NCBI GenBank assembly: GCA_903933395.1 | Contig: CAIZKA010000098.1 | Span: 1-6,799, forward strand | DNA: 6,799 bases | DNA from: an uncultured beta proteobacterium | Lineage (GTDB): Bacteria; Pseudomonadota; Gammaproteobacteria; Burkholderiales; Rhodocyclaceae | Reading direction: 5' to 3' | Shown: in pieces, positions 1-5,974 of the stretch | Position numbering within the stretch: position 1 is the first letter of the stretch | How the letters are laid out: every line of letters begins with the position of its first letter | The notes under the pieces: model-generated | What the model saw: only the letters and a program-made list of their open reading frames with translations | The model's database searches: none | What the model was told of the DNA's origin: nothing | Program-made: the position numbers and the translations under genes

Positions 1-15
1 AAAGGAGCGGATACG

Positions 16-918
16 ATGAAGATTGCGGTGTTGGGCGCAGGCGCGGTTGGTTGTTATTACGGTGGCATGCTGGCGCGCAGCGGCCGCGAGGTGGTGCTGA
101 TCGGACGGCCCGCGCATGTCGACGCGATGCGGCGCGACGGCCTCTACATGGAGACGCAGACCTTCCGCGAACACGTTGCGGTCAATGCCTGCACCGGCGT
201 CACCGGCGTCGCCGGGGCGGACCTCGTGCTGTGCTGCGTGAAGTCGACCGATACCGCGAGCGCCGCCGCAATGGCACCGCATCTCGCGGCCGATGCGATC
301 ATCCTCAGCCTGCAGAACGGCTACGACAACGCCGCGCGCCTGCAGGACCTGTTGGGCCGGCCGGTGCATCCGGCCGTGGTCTACGTCGCCACCGAGATGG
401 CGGGGCCCGGCCACCTGCGCCACCACGGGCGCGGCGAACTGGTGATCGGTCCCTTTCCGCGCAGCGCCGAGGTCGTCGCGGAGTTCGCCGCGGCCGGTGT
501 GCCGGTGCAAATCTCGGACAACGTCGCCGGCGCGCTGTGGGCGAAACTGACGCTCAATTGCGCCTACAACGCGTTGTCGGCGATCACCCAGATGCCCTAT
601 GGGCGCATCGCTCCGGGCGAAGGAATCGCCGGGGTGATGGAGGACGTCGTTCTCGAGTGCCTCGCGGTGGCACAGGCCGACGGCGTCAGCCTGCCGGGCG
701 ACATCCGCGCGGCCGTGGTTGGCATTGCACGCACGATGGCATCACAGCTGTCGTCCACCGCCCATGACGTGGCGCGCGGCAAGCCCAGCGAGATCGACCA
801 CCTCAACGGCTACGTGCTGCGCCGCGGCGAAGCGCTGGGTATCGCGACCCCGGTCAACCGCGTCCTGCATGCCCTGGTAAAGCTGCTGGAAGAGCGCCAG
901 GCTCAGGGCGGGGGCTAA
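16..918 (+). CDS. panE: ketopantoate reductase family protein (2-dehydropantoate 2-reductase, PanE/ApbA)
   Basis: A 300-residue protein of the usual length for the family that reduces 2-dehydropantoate to pantoate with NADPH, a cytoplasmic step of pantothenate and CoA synthesis. The N-terminus is a Rossmann fold with the glycine-rich signature GAGAVGCYYG (residues 7-16). Residues expected in the active site are present: K76 in CVKSTD, N101 in LQNGYDN, the K177-x3-N181 pair, and E259 in the C-terminal PSEIDHLNG motif. The C-terminal part is helical, as in PanE. The ATG at 16 is supported by AAAGGAG at 1-7, eight bases upstream. The window begins at this Shine-Dalgarno sequence, so the promoter and any upstream operon partner are not visible. 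Many genomes carry several PanE paralogs acting on other 2-keto acids, so the family is sure but the exact substrate is inferred. Confidence 0.88.
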   Translation: MKIAVLGAGAVGCYYGGMLARSGREVVLIGRPAHVDAMRRDGLYMETQTFREHVAVNACTGVTGVAGADLVLCCVKSTDTASAAAMAPHLAADAIILSLQNGYDNAARLQDLLGRPVHPAVVYVATEMAGPGHLRHHGRGELVIGPFPRSAEVVAEFAAAGVPVQISDNVAGALWAKLTLNCAYNALSAITQMPYGRIAPGEGIAGVMEDVVLECLAVAQADGVSLPGDIRAAVVGIARTMASQLSSTAHDVARGKPSEIDHLNGYVLRRGEALGIATPVNRVLHALVKLLEERQAQGGG

Positions 919-955
919 GGGCAGGAACGGCCGAACCTTGCGCCGGCCGCTTGCC

Positions 956-1075
956 ATGCGCCTGCGCCTCGTCCTCGTGCTGCTGATCGCCAGCCTCGGT
1001 CTCGGCGGCTGTCTGGTTTCGGTCGGCGTGACCAACAGCCCGCCGCCTCCGGGCGAAAGCCGGCCGCTGCCCTGA
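956..1075 (+). CDS. very small predicted lipoprotein (39 aa)
   Basis: A short reading frame, 37 bases after the panE-like stop, encodes a basic start (MRLRL), a hydrophobic stretch and a clear lipobox LGGC with the cysteine at residue 19. A Pro-rich tail of about 20 residues follows (NSPPPPGESRPLP). This is the layout of a signal-peptidase-II substrate, leaving a lipid-anchored peptide of about 21 residues, probably in the outer membrane because Leu, not Asp, follows the Cys. The ATG at 956 has no obvious Shine-Dalgarno sequence. An in-frame TTG at 938 has AGGAA at 923-927 upstream and would add six residues with two more arginines (MRRPLA...), so it is a real alternative start. The function is not recognised. 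It probably shares the panE transcript. The same strand then runs into the tRNA gene on the opposite strand. Confidence 0.6.
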   Translation: MRLRLVLVLLIASLGLGGCLVSVGVTNSPPPPGESRPLP

Positions 1076-1113
1076 CAGTTGGGCGGAAACACAAGCTCGG
1101 GGAATATGCATTT

Positions 1114-1189
1114 TGGCGCGCTCGGCGGGGATCGAACCCACAACCCCTGGCTTCGGAGGCCAGTACTCTATCCATTGAGCTACGAGCGC
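1114..1189 (-). tRNA. tRNA-Arg, anticodon CCG
   Basis: Read on the minus strand, this folds into a complete 76-nt cloverleaf. The acceptor stem is GCGCTCG/CGAGCGC with discriminator G and an encoded CCA. The D stem is GCTC/GAGT with one G-U pair. The anticodon stem is CTGGC/GCCAG around the loop CTCCGAA, the T stem is GTGGG/CCCGC and the T loop is TTCGATC. The anticodon CCG (complement of 1154-1156) reads the arginine codon CGG, which is used in this GC-rich sequence. The architecture matches the E. coli tRNA-Arg(CCG) pattern. It stands alone and reads leftward, convergent with the small lipoprotein gene. No intrinsic terminator is evident downstream, between 1076 and 1113. Confidence 0.97.
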
Positions 1190-1201
1190 GCGAGGGGGCG
1201 A

Positions 1202-1231
1202 AGCATAACCGGTTCGGCGGGTGGCGTCCAA
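1202..1231 (-). promoter_or_regulatory. sigma-70-type promoter of tRNA-Arg(CCG)
   Basis: On the minus strand, TTGGAC (complement of 1226-1231) is followed after 18 bases by TATGCT (complement of 1202-1207). Initiation would fall near 1195, a few bases before the mature tRNA 5' end at 1189. The stretch after the -10 box is very GC-rich (TCGCCCCCTCGCG), the type of discriminator associated with growth-rate or stringent control of stable-RNA promoters. The boxes and spacing are seen in the sequence; the regulation is inferred. Confidence 0.6.
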
Positions 1232-1251
1232 TGCGGGGCGGGTGAATCCGC

Positions 1252-1257
1252 TATAAT
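1252..1257 (+). promoter_or_regulatory. -10 box for the cytochrome c5 gene
   Basis: A perfect TATAAT lies 36 bases before the cytochrome start codon, giving a start of transcription near 1264 and a leader of about 30 bases. No good -35 hexamer is seen at 16-18 bases upstream. That position (about 1228-1235) overlaps the -35 box of the leftward tRNA promoter, so the two promoters are back to back and may compete or share a regulator. Confidence 0.55.
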
Positions 1258-1293
1258 CGCGCCCTCTGTCCGACTATCCCGGGAAGGCTGCTC

Positions 1294-1728
1294 ATGATCC
1301 ATTTGAATATCCGAACGCTCGCCGCGGCGGGTGCTCTTGCTCTCTCCGTTTCCGTGTTCGCCATGGGCGCACGCCCGGCCGGCGACGAAGAAGGCGCCAA
1401 CAAGCGGATCGCTCCCGTGGCCCGCGTCGAACTCGCCGCCGCCGCCCCCGCTGCGGCCGGTAGTCGCAGCGGCGAACAGCTTTACAAGGCCATCTGCGGC
1501 GCCTGCCATGAGGCCGGTGTCGCCGGCGCGCCGAAGACCGGCGACAAGGCCGCCTGGGCGCCGCGCATCGCGGTGGGTCTGGACGGTCTGGTGAAATCGG
1601 CCACCGCCGGCAAGAACGCCATGCCGCCCAAGGGTGGATCGGACGCCAACGAGGTCGAACTGACCCGCGCCATCGTCTATATCACCAACAAGTCCGGCGC
1701 CAGCTTCAAGGAGCCCGCGGCGAAGTAA
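1294..1728 (+). CDS. cytochrome c5 family protein (periplasmic mono-haem class I cytochrome c)
   Basis: A 144-residue electron carrier expected to shuttle electrons in the periplasm between membrane complexes and terminal oxidases or reductases. Residues 1-23 form a signal peptide ending SVFA|MGA, followed by an Ala-rich linker (about 45-58). The cytochrome domain spans about 60-132. It has the haem-binding CGACH (C68, C71, H72), the family-typical GAPKTGDKAAWAPRI and the axial methionine M110 in NAMPPKGG. Many c5 proteins have an extra cysteine pair just after the MPPKG motif; this one has GGSDANEVEL there and lacks it, so it is the variant without that disulphide. GGAAGG at 1282-1287 is a good ribosome binding site six bases before the ATG. 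It is a single-gene unit with its own -10 box and a strong terminator. The specific redox partner cannot be told from the sequence. Confidence 0.93.
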   Translation: MIHLNIRTLAAAGALALSVSVFAMGARPAGDEEGANKRIAPVARVELAAAAPAAAGSRSGEQLYKAICGACHEAGVAGAPKTGDKAAWAPRIAVGLDGLVKSATAGKNAMPPKGGSDANEVELTRAIVYITNKSGASFKEPAAK

Positions 1729-1749
1729 TTCGTCGCAAGGCCGATCCGG

Positions 1750-1780
1750 AAAGGGGACCGCATGGTCCCCTTTTGTTTTA
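1750..1780 (+). terminator. intrinsic terminator of the cytochrome c5 gene
   Basis: A perfect 10-bp stem (AAAGGGGACC at 1750-1759 with GGTCCCCTTT at 1764-1773) and a GCAT tetraloop are followed by the T-rich tail TTTTGTTTTA (1771-1780). It begins 21 bases after the cytochrome stop codon. It should insulate the downstream fic region from cytochrome transcription. Confidence 0.92.
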
Positions 1781-1837
1781 TGTTGACGCCATAGCGAGGG
1801 CAATCCGGATTTGCAGAAGGCGCTTTGGCTGGTTTGC

Positions 1838-1857
1838 TATGAAAGCAAGCTTTCGAA
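1838..1857. repeat. upstream inverted repeat of the fic operator array
   Basis: GAAAGC-AA-GCTTTC (1841-1854) is a perfect 6-bp inverted repeat with a 2-base centre. The wider 8-mers TATGAAAG (1838-1845) and CTTTCGAA (1850-1857) each differ by one base from the half-site TTTGAAAG/CTTTCAAA found three more times just downstream. It lies about 25 bases upstream of the -35 box of the fic promoter. It is likely an additional binding site for the same factor. Confidence 0.5.
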
Positions 1858-1867
1858 CTCCGGCTAG

Positions 1868-1917
1868 CTTTGAAAGAAATTGACTTATTTCTTTCAAAGT
1901 TTAGAATCGTTTGAAAG
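1868..1917. promoter_or_regulatory. probable fic operator: 13-bp palindrome plus a third half-site
   Basis: CTTTGAAAGAAAT (1868-1880) and ATTTCTTTCAAAG (1887-1899) form a perfect 13-bp inverted repeat with a 6-base centre, TGACTT. The 8-bp core recurs as TTTGAAAG (1869-1876), CTTTCAAA (1891-1898) and again TTTGAAAG (1910-1917). The midpoints are 22 and 19 bases apart, close to two helical turns. The array covers the -35 box, the spacer and the expected start of transcription of the fic promoter, a layout typical of repressor operators. The stem has no T-run after it and is AT-rich, so a DNA-binding site is more likely than a terminator. The binding protein is unknown; the winged-helix-like C-terminus of the Fic protein itself is the nearest candidate. 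Confidence 0.7.
1880..1907 (+). promoter_or_regulatory. sigma-70-type promoter of fic
   Basis: TTGACT (1880-1885) and TAGAAT (1902-1907), each one base off consensus, are separated by 16 bases. The expected start of transcription is near 1914, giving a leader of about 30 bases to the ATG at 1944. The -35 box lies in the centre of the 13-bp palindrome and the right palindrome arm fills the spacer, so bound protein would block polymerase. Confidence 0.7.
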
Positions 1918-1943
1918 CCTCCTTGGCTCGCTCCCATAACACA

Positions 1944-3095
1944 ATGAATCCGAACGATTTTTCTCCGGGCAAAAGCGGCCGCCTGCTGAATGCCCCGCAG
2001 GGGTATCTGGCTTTCGTGCCGAATCCCCTGCCGCCCCCTGTCATTATTGATATGTCGCTGGCACTGGCTCTATCAAAAGCCGATGCCGCACTGTCGGAAC
2101 TCTCCGGCCTTGGCGGCCAGTTGCCCAACCCGCACTTGCTGATTTCCCCTTACATCCGCCGCGAAGCCGTCCTTTCATCGCGCATCGAAGGCACCAAGGC
2201 CAGCCTTTCCGATCTGCTGATCGACGAAATCGAAGACGACAACTCCAGGCGTTCCGTCAATGCCGACATCCAGGAAGTCCGGAACTATACCTACGCCCTG
2301 GAGCATGGCGTCGCGCTGCTCCCTGACTTGCCCCTGTCGCTCCGGTTGATCCGGGAAATTCACGCCAAGCTCATGACGGGGGTGCGCGGGGACAAGGCTA
2401 CACCCGGCGAATTCCGGCGCACACAGAACTGGATCGGGCCGGCGGGTAGCACCCCCATGACCGCCGCCTTCGTGCCGCCACCCGTCGTGGAAATGCATGA
2501 AAGCCTGGACGAGTGGGAGAAATTTCTTCATGTCCGCGATGTCATCCCGGACTTGATTCAGTGCGCCATGATGCATGTGCAGTTCGAAACGATCCATCCC
2601 TTCCTCGATGGTAACGGGCGTGTCGGCCGCCTCCTGGTGACCTTCTTCCTGCTCGAACGCAAGCGGCTTTCACAGCCCCTGCTTTACCTGTCGGCCTTTA
2701 TCGATGCCCACAAGAACGACTACTACGACCTGCTGCAGCGGGTGCGTACCCATGGCGAATGGATACCGTGGATTCGTTTCTTCCTCCAGGGCGTAACCGA
2801 GACCGCCACCGCAGCCGGCGAGCAAGCCAGGGAACTGCACCGCTTGCGGGAACAGTACCGCGCTCTACTGCGAGGCAAACCCAACGCGCTCGTCCTGATC
2901 GACAACCTGTTCATCAACCCCTACATGACCATAGGGCGAGCTGCAAAGATACTGGGGAAAACACATCCCACGGCCAGGGCGGCGATAAGCGCCATGGAAG
3001 AAGCCAAAATTCTCCGCGAGATGACCGGGAGGCAATGGGGGCGCTTCTACGTCTGTCAGCCGGTGCTCGACGCACTCGACAAACCATTTGCGTAG
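1944..3095 (+). CDS. fic: Fic domain protein (AMPylator type) with N-terminal inhibitory motif and C-terminal winged helix
   Basis: A 383-residue Fic family protein; such enzymes usually transfer AMP from ATP to a hydroxyl side chain of a target protein. In ATG numbering, a Fic N-terminal domain spans about 20-110 and carries SSRIEG (78-83). This fits the (S/T)xxxE(G/N) inhibitory helix, with E82 expected to block productive ATP binding. The position before the Fic core makes it a class II, self-inhibited enzyme that needs no separate antitoxin. The active-site motif HPFLDGNGRVGR (218-229) is intact, including H218, D222, N224 and both arginines. PGEFRRTQNWIG upstream fits the flap region. 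The C-terminus (about 325-383) resembles a winged helix (MTIGRAAKILGKTHPTARAAI). The frame is open from a TTG at 1911, but the predicted transcript starts near 1914, so the ATG at 1944 is preferred; no Shine-Dalgarno sequence is visible. The target protein is unknown. Confidence 0.93.
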   Translation: MNPNDFSPGKSGRLLNAPQGYLAFVPNPLPPPVIIDMSLALALSKADAALSELSGLGGQLPNPHLLISPYIRREAVLSSRIEGTKASLSDLLIDEIEDDNSRRSVNADIQEVRNYTYALEHGVALLPDLPLSLRLIREIHAKLMTGVRGDKATPGEFRRTQNWIGPAGSTPMTAAFVPPPVVEMHESLDEWEKFLHVRDVIPDLIQCAMMHVQFETIHPFLDGNGRVGRLLVTFFLLERKRLSQPLLYLSAFIDAHKNDYYDLLQRVRTHGEWIPWIRFFLQGVTETATAAGEQARELHRLREQYRALLRGKPNALVLIDNLFINPYMTIGRAAKILGKTHPTARAAISAMEEAKILREMTGRQWGRFYVCQPVLDALDKPFA

Positions 3096-3185
3096 CACGT
3101 GAGCATAGGCATGGCCGCCAAAAGCCGGGCGAGCGGCGCCACGCCTGTCTGAAGCCGGCCGCACAGGAACAGCGGGCTTTTCTCC

Positions 3186-5165
3186 CTACGCTTTGCCGGC
3201 CAGCATGGCGCGCAGGGCACTGGCTTTGGCGCGGGCGGTGCCGGCGTCCGGCACGGTGTTCCCCTGCGTCAGGGCTTTCTGCGCCGCTTCGCCCATTTCG
3301 GCGATGAAGCGCGAGGGTTCGCGCGGCATCCATTCGCGGCCCTGCTTGCGCCGCTCGCACCAGGTCACCGTCAGGCTGGCCTGCGCGCGCGTGATGCCGA
3401 CATACATCAGCCGCCGCTCCTCTTCCAGCTTGGCCGGCTCGAGCGAGTCGCGGTGCGGCAGCAGGCCCTCCTCGACGCCGACCAGAAATACATGGCGAAA
3501 TTCGAGGCCCTTGGCCGCATGCAGGGTGGCGAGCTGCACGGCATCCTGCTCGCCTTCGTCCTTGTCCAGCATCGACAGCAGCGCCACGGATTGAGCCAGT
3601 TCGAGCAGGTTCTTGCCTTCCTCCTCGCCCTTCCTGCCCAGCCACTCGACGAAGTCGCAGACGTTGGCCCAGCGGGTTTCGGCCTCGCGCGGCTCCGAGG
3701 ACTGAAACAGCCAGCTTTCGTAACCGATGGCGTCGATCAGGTCGTTCAGCACCTTGCCGGCCGGCGCCGATGCGGCGCGCGCTTCGATGCGTCCGATAAA
3801 GTCGCCGAACTCGCGCAGCGCGGTGCGCTGCTTGGCGTTGAGCTCGGCATCCAGCCCCGGCGCGTAGATGCTGGCGAACAGGCTCTGGTGGCTGCGCCCG
3901 GCGGCGCGGCCGAGCCCTTCCAGCGTGGTGCCGCCGATGCCGCGCTTGGGCGTGGTCACGGCGCGGATAAAGGCGGGATCGTCGGCCGGGTTGGCCAAGA
4001 GGCGCAGGTAGCAGGTGATGTCCTTGATCTCGGCGCGATCGAAGAAGGATTGCCCGCCGGAGATGACATAGGGAATCCGCTGCGCACGCAATTGCTGCTC
4101 GATGACGCGCGCCTGGTGGTTGCCGCGATAGAGGATGGCGTAGTCGGAAAATTTGCTGCGCCGCTCGAAGCGATGGGCCGACAGGCGCGAACCGACCCAC
4201 TCGGCTTCGTGCTCGCCGTCGCGGCAGGTCTGGATGTGGATCGCGTCGCCCTGTCCGTGTTCGGACCACAGCTTCTTTTCGAAGAGCTTGGGGTTGTTGG
4301 CGATCAACGTGTTGGCGACCTGCAGGATGCGCGCCGTCGACCGGTAGTTTTGCTCCAGCTTGACCACCTTGAGGCTCGGGTAGTCGTCCTTCAAGAGGCG
4401 CAGGTTTTCGCTGTCGGCGCCGCGCCAGGCGTAGATCGACTGGTCGTCGTCGCCGACCGCGGTGAAGGAATCGCGCCCCTGTGTCAGCAGTTGCAGCAGG
4501 CGATACTGGGCGCGATTGGTGTCCTGGTATTCGTCGACCAGCACATGCCAGAGCCGGCTGCGCCAGCGCTGCGCGACGTCATCGTGCTCGCTGAAGAGCT
4601 TGACCGGCAGGCGCAGCAGGTCGTCGAAATCCACGGCCTGGTAGGCGCGCAGGGTGCGTTCGTAATCGGCATAGAGCTGCGCCGCGGCGGCTTCGATCTC
4701 GTCGACGGAATCCGTCAGCGCCGCTGCCGGCTCGACCAGCTGGTTTTTCCATAGCGAGATGCGCGACTGCAGCGCGCGCAGCCGGCCCTTATCGACATTG
4801 CCGGCAAGCTCCTGGAACAGCGCCGTGGTGTCGGCCGCGTCGAGGATCGAGAAGCCCGGCTTCAGGCCGACCTTGGCCGCCTCCTGGCGCAGGATGCGCA
4901 CGCCGAGGGCGTGGAAGGTGCTGACGATGACGCCTTCGCCACGCGCGCCGATCAGCTTGCCGACACGCTCCTTCATTTCCTTCGCCGCCTTGTTGGTGAA
5001 GGTGATCGCGGCGATCTGCGTCGGCTTGACGCCGTAGTCGTCGACCAGCCAGGCGATCTTGTGCGTGATGACGCGCGTCTTGCCCGAGCCGGCGCCGGCC
5101 AGCACCAGCAGCGGGCTGTCGAGGTGATGCACGGCCTCAAGTTGCGCCGCGTTGAGTTTGACCAT
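3186..5165 (-). CDS. rep: ATP-dependent DNA helicase Rep (superfamily 1A, UvrD/Rep type)
   Basis: A 659-residue 3'-5' DNA helicase, close to the roughly 670 residues of E. coli Rep. Rep helps restart stalled replication forks and strips proteins off DNA. All helicase motifs are present in order: Walker A AGAGSGKT (23-30), motif Ia TFTNKAAKEMKER (55-67), Walker B VDEYQD (210-215), motif III GDDDQSIYAWRGA (238-250), motif IV EQNYRS (271-276), motif V TLHAAKGLEF (547-556) and motif VI RLMYVGITRA (585-594). The N-terminus (MVKLNAAQLEAV) and the short tail without a UvrD-like extension favour Rep over UvrD or PcrA. The ATG at 5165 matches the family start but has no clear Shine-Dalgarno sequence; a GC-rich hairpin lies 14 bases upstream of it. 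It is convergent with fic, 90 bases apart, and 74 bases downstream of the DUF4197 gene on the same strand, with which it may be cotranscribed. Confidence 0.95.
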   Translation of the reverse strand: MVKLNAAQLEAVHHLDSPLLVLAGAGSGKTRVITHKIAWLVDDYGVKPTQIAAITFTNKAAKEMKERVGKLIGARGEGVIVSTFHALGVRILRQEAAKVGLKPGFSILDAADTTALFQELAGNVDKGRLRALQSRISLWKNQLVEPAAALTDSVDEIEAAAAQLYADYERTLRAYQAVDFDDLLRLPVKLFSEHDDVAQRWRSRLWHVLVDEYQDTNRAQYRLLQLLTQGRDSFTAVGDDDQSIYAWRGADSENLRLLKDDYPSLKVVKLEQNYRSTARILQVANTLIANNPKLFEKKLWSEHGQGDAIHIQTCRDGEHEAEWVGSRLSAHRFERRSKFSDYAILYRGNHQARVIEQQLRAQRIPYVISGGQSFFDRAEIKDITCYLRLLANPADDPAFIRAVTTPKRGIGGTTLEGLGRAAGRSHQSLFASIYAPGLDAELNAKQRTALREFGDFIGRIEARAASAPAGKVLNDLIDAIGYESWLFQSSEPREAETRWANVCDFVEWLGRKGEEEGKNLLELAQSVALLSMLDKDEGEQDAVQLATLHAAKGLEFRHVFLVGVEEGLLPHRDSLEPAKLEEERRLMYVGITRAQASLTVTWCERRKQGREWMPREPSRFIAEMGEAAQKALTQGNTVPDAGTARAKASALRAMLAGKA

Positions 5166-5179
5166 GGATTGAATGCCGG

Positions 5180-5209
5180 CGGCGCCGTATCACCGGCGCC
5201 GACTTTTTT
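5180..5209 (+). terminator. terminator-like hairpin with T-run, oriented against rep
   Basis: CGGCGCCG (5180-5187) and CGGCGCCG (5194-5201) form an 8-bp GC stem with loop TATCAC, followed after two bases by six T residues (5204-5209). This is an intrinsic-terminator shape for plus-strand transcription, yet both flanking genes are on the minus strand. Read leftward, the stem is preceded by an A-run and not followed by a U-run, so it should not stop transcription from the DUF4197 gene into rep. It would instead form a hairpin in the rep leader, or stop antisense transcripts coming out of rep. Confidence 0.45.
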
Positions 5210-5239
5210 GGTTTGCGGGCGGACGCTGCCCGAATACGA

Positions 5240-5920
5240 CTATTTCAACGCGCCGAATACCTTCTTCGCCATCGAGCCCGCGGCGCCGAGCGGATCCTTG
5301 CGGATCGCCTTTTCCTCTTCGGCCATCATCAGGTACAGGCCGTCCAGCGTTTTCTGCGTCACGTAGTTCTCGAGCTGCGTATCCTCCTCGCGCACCAGGC
5401 CATAGCTGGCCGCCTTGCCGGCGAGCTGCTCGTACTTCTTTGCCACATTGACCTTGGCCATGGCCGCCTTCACCATGGGCTTGAATTTTTCGGTCAGCGG
5501 GCCGGAGGTGGTGCGACGGAAATACTGCGTTGCCGAATCTTCGCCGCCGGTCAGGATGCCTTTGGCATCTTCCACCGACATCTGCTTGATCGAATTCACC
5601 AGCAGGGTCTTGGCCTCCGGTACCGCCGCTTCGGCCGCCCGGTTCATGGCGGTGATCAGTTCGTCGGCTTTCTTGCCCATGCCCAGGCCGCGCATCACGC
5701 TCTCGACCTTCTGCACGCTCGGCGGCAGGGGAATCTTCACTTTCGCATTGCCCATGAATCCGTCCTTCTTGCCCAGCAGGTCCACCGCCTTGCCGGCGCC
5801 TTGCGTCAGGGCTTCCTTGAGGCCGCCGCTGGCGTCCTTGCCCGAGATGTCGGCAAGGCCGATGGCGTGGGCGGAGGTGGCCAGCAGCAGGCCGGCGAGG
5901 ATTGAGAGTGTCAAGCGCAT
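5240..5920 (-). CDS. DUF4197 domain protein, secreted
   Basis: A 226-residue protein with a clean signal peptide (MRLTLSILAGLLLATSAHA, cleavage after residue 19), so the mature protein should be periplasmic. The rest is a helical, Lys/Glu/Ala-rich domain. It contains GLKEALTQGAGKAVDLLGKKDGF (33-55), IPLPPSVQKVESVMRGLGMG (63-82), MNRAAEAAVPEAKTLLVNSIKQMSVEDAK (92-120) and GGEDSATQYFRRTTSGPLTEKFKPMV (125-150), which are the hallmark stretches of the DUF4197 family. No biochemical function is established for this family as far as I know, and no catalytic motif or cysteine is visible. The ATG at 5920 is chosen because AAAGGA lies just upstream (complement of about 5930-5936) and the signal peptide begins there. 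The frame stays open further upstream, as far as 6526, but that extension runs antisense to the transporter gene and is not coding. A promoter is seen at 5975-6003. Confidence 0.88.
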   Translation of the reverse strand: MRLTLSILAGLLLATSAHAIGLADISGKDASGGLKEALTQGAGKAVDLLGKKDGFMGNAKVKIPLPPSVQKVESVMRGLGMGKKADELITAMNRAAEAAVPEAKTLLVNSIKQMSVEDAKGILTGGEDSATQYFRRTTSGPLTEKFKPMVKAAMAKVNVAKKYEQLAGKAASYGLVREEDTQLENYVTQKTLDGLYLMMAEEEKAIRKDPLGAAGSMAKKVFGALK

Positions 5921-5974
5921 GTGAGGAATCCTTTGGCAAATTGCGATGGGCGGCGGCCGAGTTTGTCGCCTGCC

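Noticed and set aside
1114..1189. tRNA-Arg as an integration site of a genomic island containing fic
   Set aside because: There is no integrase and no repeated tRNA 3' end elsewhere in the window, and the conserved cytochrome gene lies between the tRNA and fic.
1079..1297. A 72-residue plus-strand frame and minus-strand frames across 742-1231
   Set aside because: They run through the tRNA-Arg gene or antisense to the panE-like gene, and have no family resemblance.
1677..1937. An 86-residue minus-strand frame opposite the fic promoter, a possible antitoxin
   Set aside because: It reads back through the cytochrome terminator into the cytochrome gene and has no domain. AAGGAGG on the minus strand (1918-1924) has no start codon at a suitable distance, and class II Fic proteins need no separate antitoxin.
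1911..1943. TTG at 1911 as the fic start
   Set aside because: It lies upstream of the predicted start of transcription (about 1914) and inside the third operator half-site, and the added residues are not typical of the family. The ATG at 1944 is preferred.
3120..3181. AAAAGCC (3120-3126) and GGCTTTT (3175-3181) as a shared terminator between fic and rep
   Set aside because: The arms are only 7 bp and 48 bases apart, with no compact GC stem next to the T-run that I could confirm. It may still contribute to ending the two convergent transcripts, but the support is too weak for an entry.
2914..4754. Long open frames of 451 residues (minus, 2914-4269) and 433 residues (plus, 3453-4754) across the rep gene
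   Set aside because: Both overlap the rep coding frame, which has every helicase motif. They are low-complexity Arg/Ala-rich or Val/Gly/Ala-rich products of GC-rich sequence and have no recognisable domain.
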